DNA from: a bacterium
GTDB lineage: Bacteria > Bdellovibrionota > FAC87 > UBA2466
NCBI GenBank assembly: GCA_022842225.1
Contig: JALHPX010000153.1
Span: 1-7,416 of the forward strand
DNA: 7,416 nt
Direction: 5' to 3'
The notes under the pieces: model-generated
Told to the model about the DNA's origin: nothing
Database searches by the model: none
What the model saw: the letters and a program-made list of their open reading frames with translations, nothing else
Shown: in pieces, positions 6,036-7,416 of the stretch
Position numbering within the stretch: position 1 is the first letter of the stretch
How the letters are laid out: the number at the start of each line of letters is the position of its first letter
Made by a program: the position numbers and the translations under genes

Positions 6036-7416
6036 ATGAACGATCAGAATGACTCACCAAAAAAAGCGCGCTCAGAAAAAATTCTCTCCTGGATTCTCTC
6101 CGGCCTGGGCGTAGCGCTTCTGGCCATCGGAGCAGTGGGATACTTTATTCAAGATTCCGGACCTGGGACAGTCCCGGCACCGCCGACGCCAAAGGCGGCG
6201 GATATCATTTCGCCACCGATCAATGCACAGAGCCCGATCCTTCTGATCACGATCGATAATCTATCAGGGGACTTGCCCAAAGAAATGAAGGCCAACTCCG
6301 CTCTGGCGCCAAACCTTAAAAGTTTGATGGACACATCGACGGTATTCACTCGCGCCTATAGCGCCGCCACACTTCCAGCGAGTGCAGCTGCATCGGTGAT
6401 GACGGGAACTTACCCTTCTGCGCACCAATATTTTTGGATGCCTTGGTACGCTTTAGCCAATGGTAAAAAAGTCCCTGAGCCGATGACCGTCGCATTCCCT
6501 TCGTTTATCCGCAACCTGGCGCAATTAATGCCCCACTACGAAACAGGAGCGTGGGTTTCTAATTGGTGGTTAACCCGTAACAACGGAATCATGCCAACGT
6601 GGAAGAAGCGTTTTACTACTTTTCGAATTTCCGCCCAGAAAGATCTTGTAGCGGCATCCTCTGAGCCCTTAGTGAAGGATTTCCTGGTGAATTCCAAGAA
6701 CGGTTCCCCTTTTCGATTCAACTGGGTCGCCTTCAATGATCTAGAGGTTCCGTTTTCAGTCAGTCCAGAGTCGGCAAAGCGGTTCTTGCCCAAGGGCGTG
6801 GCGATGCCTACCCCAGGCGAATTGCAATCATTCAAATACTTGCTCGAATTGGGATCAGCCGCGCAATCTCCGGGAAGTAAAAAGTTCCCCTTGCAGAAAG
6901 CACTTTATTTAGGCGCCGTCCATCAACTCGATGCCAGCTTGGGTGAGCTCATTAAAGGGCTCAAGGATCGAGGCGAGTTCGATCAAACGACTATTATTCT
7001 CGTCGGTAGCAGCGGCTTTTCCGTTCAACCCAATGAAGGCTCGACGCTTGATGATGTACGAAAATTGCACGTACCGCTTTTCATCAAGAAGGCACAGCAG
7101 AAAAAAACTGCGAGTGTGACAGTTCCAGTATCTACCGTATCAGTTGCTCCCACCATCCGCGAATTGGCGGGATACCCGGCTGCGACTCAGTTTCAGGCAC
7201 CGTCACTCGTAACAGCGCTAAAGGGCAACCCTGGTGCGCCACGAATGATTTTTGCAGAAACCTTAAGTGCAAATACTCGTCAAATTTTCATGATGGACGC
7301 AGATGCAACAAGCATCTGCGAGGATGATTTCGAGAGATACCGAAAGGATAAGGCCAATAGCCTGTTCTGCTACTGGGTTGCAGACAATAAGAGAGTGGAT
7401 TGGATGCGCCTAACGG
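6036..7416 (+). CDS. Membrane-anchored sulfatase/alkaline-phosphatase-superfamily protein with apparently degenerate active site, 3' truncated by window edge
   Basis: From the ATG at 6036 the frame stays open for 460 codons to the right edge; ribosome-binding site AGAGGA at 6026-6031, 4 bases before the ATG. The basic N-terminus (KKARSEK) is followed by one transmembrane helix (about 16-38) and a Pro/Ala linker (about 41-66), implying an inner-membrane anchor with the main domain in the periplasm. That domain follows the sulfatase layout: SPILLITIDNLSGD (66-79), APNLKSLMDTSTVFTRAYS (91-109), SVMTGTYPSAH (120-130), LYLGAVHQLDASLGELIKGLKDRGEFDQTTIILV (290-323), LHVPLFIK (344-351), and VPVSTVSVAPTIRELAGYP (363-381). 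Asp74 keeps the first metal-ligand position. The usual nucleophile loop (C/S/T-x-P-S-R/H) reads TLPASAAAS without the basic residue, and the usual SDHG motif reads GSSG (324-327). It may be a pseudoenzyme or have a divergent mechanism; its substrate or partner is unknown. The lack of frame breaks over 460 codons argues against a decaying gene. Confidence 0.85.
   Translation, partial: MNDQNDSPKKARSEKILSWILSGLGVALLAIGAVGYFIQDSGPGTVPAPPTPKAADIISPPINAQSPILLITIDNLSGDLPKEMKANSALAPNLKSLMDTSTVFTRAYSAATLPASAAASVMTGTYPSAHQYFWMPWYALANGKKVPEPMTVAFPSFIRNLAQLMPHYETGAWVSNWWLTRNNGIMPTWKKRFTTFRISAQKDLVAASSEPLVKDFLVNSKNGSPFRFNWVAFNDLEVPFSVSPESAKRFLPKGVAMPTPGELQSFKYLLELGSAAQSPGSKKFPLQKALYLGAVHQLDASLGELIKGLKDRGEFDQTTIILVGSSGFSVQPNEGSTLDDVRKLHVPLFIKKAQQKKTASVTVPVSTVSVAPTIRELAGYPAATQFQAPSLVTALKGNPGAPRMIFAETLSANTRQIFMMDADATSICEDDFERYRKDKANSLFCYWVADNKRVDWMRLT

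Noticed and set aside
6149..6835. Minus-strand open frames opposite the sulfatase-like gene
   Set aside because: The plus-strand frame continues unbroken for 460 codons with strong sulfatase-fold motifs; the minus frames have none.
1..7416. Mobile element, phage, CRISPR array, toxin-antitoxin or defence system
   Set aside because: No transposase, integrase, direct-repeat array, small paired genes or defence-type domains are visible; the genes are housekeeping, competence and envelope functions.

Overview
The window comes from a bacterial chromosome of moderate GC content. It holds five protein genes, two of them cut by the window edges, and shows no mobile element, CRISPR array, tRNA or rRNA. 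The gene set is Gram-negative in character: a periplasmic type-1 binding-fold protein of the kind annotated as 'penicillin-binding protein activator', LonA, ComM/YifB, ComF and a membrane-anchored sulfatase-fold protein. The style of the first protein (a charged insertion followed by a DFDGVFIPD segment) and of the sulfatase-like protein suggests the former delta-proteobacteria, perhaps Bdellovibrionota. That placement is inference from family resemblance and cannot be confirmed here.

Layout. (1) 2-994, plus strand: 3' part of the binding-fold protein gene, whose start lies left of the window. (2) 1141-3606, plus strand: complete lon, encoding an ATP-dependent LonA protease with intact Walker A, Walker B and Ser-Lys dyad. 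(3) 5809-3609, minus strand: comM followed by comF, overlapping by 4 bases and so probably one translationally coupled operon. comF converges on lon, with only 2 bases between their stop codons. (4) 5810-6035: a 226-bp divergent intergenic region with a perfect 14-bp palindrome. (5) 6036 to the right edge, plus strand: 460 codons of an open frame encoding an inner-membrane-anchored protein of the sulfatase/alkaline phosphatase superfamily, with no in-frame stop before the window ends.

How they fit together. comM (branch-migration helicase) and comF (phosphoribosyltransferase-fold DNA-uptake protein) both belong to natural transformation in other bacteria, so they form one functional unit. lon is a general proteostasis gene. 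The flanking envelope genes have no evident functional tie to either. I see no clearly new multi-gene system. The points most worth a second look are the sulfatase-fold protein, whose usual metal-binding Asp-His pair appears replaced by Ser-Ser; a perfect 15-bp stem built into the 3' coding end of comF immediately after lon; the palindrome between comM and the sulfatase-like gene; and possible RNA/DNA dyads ahead of lon.
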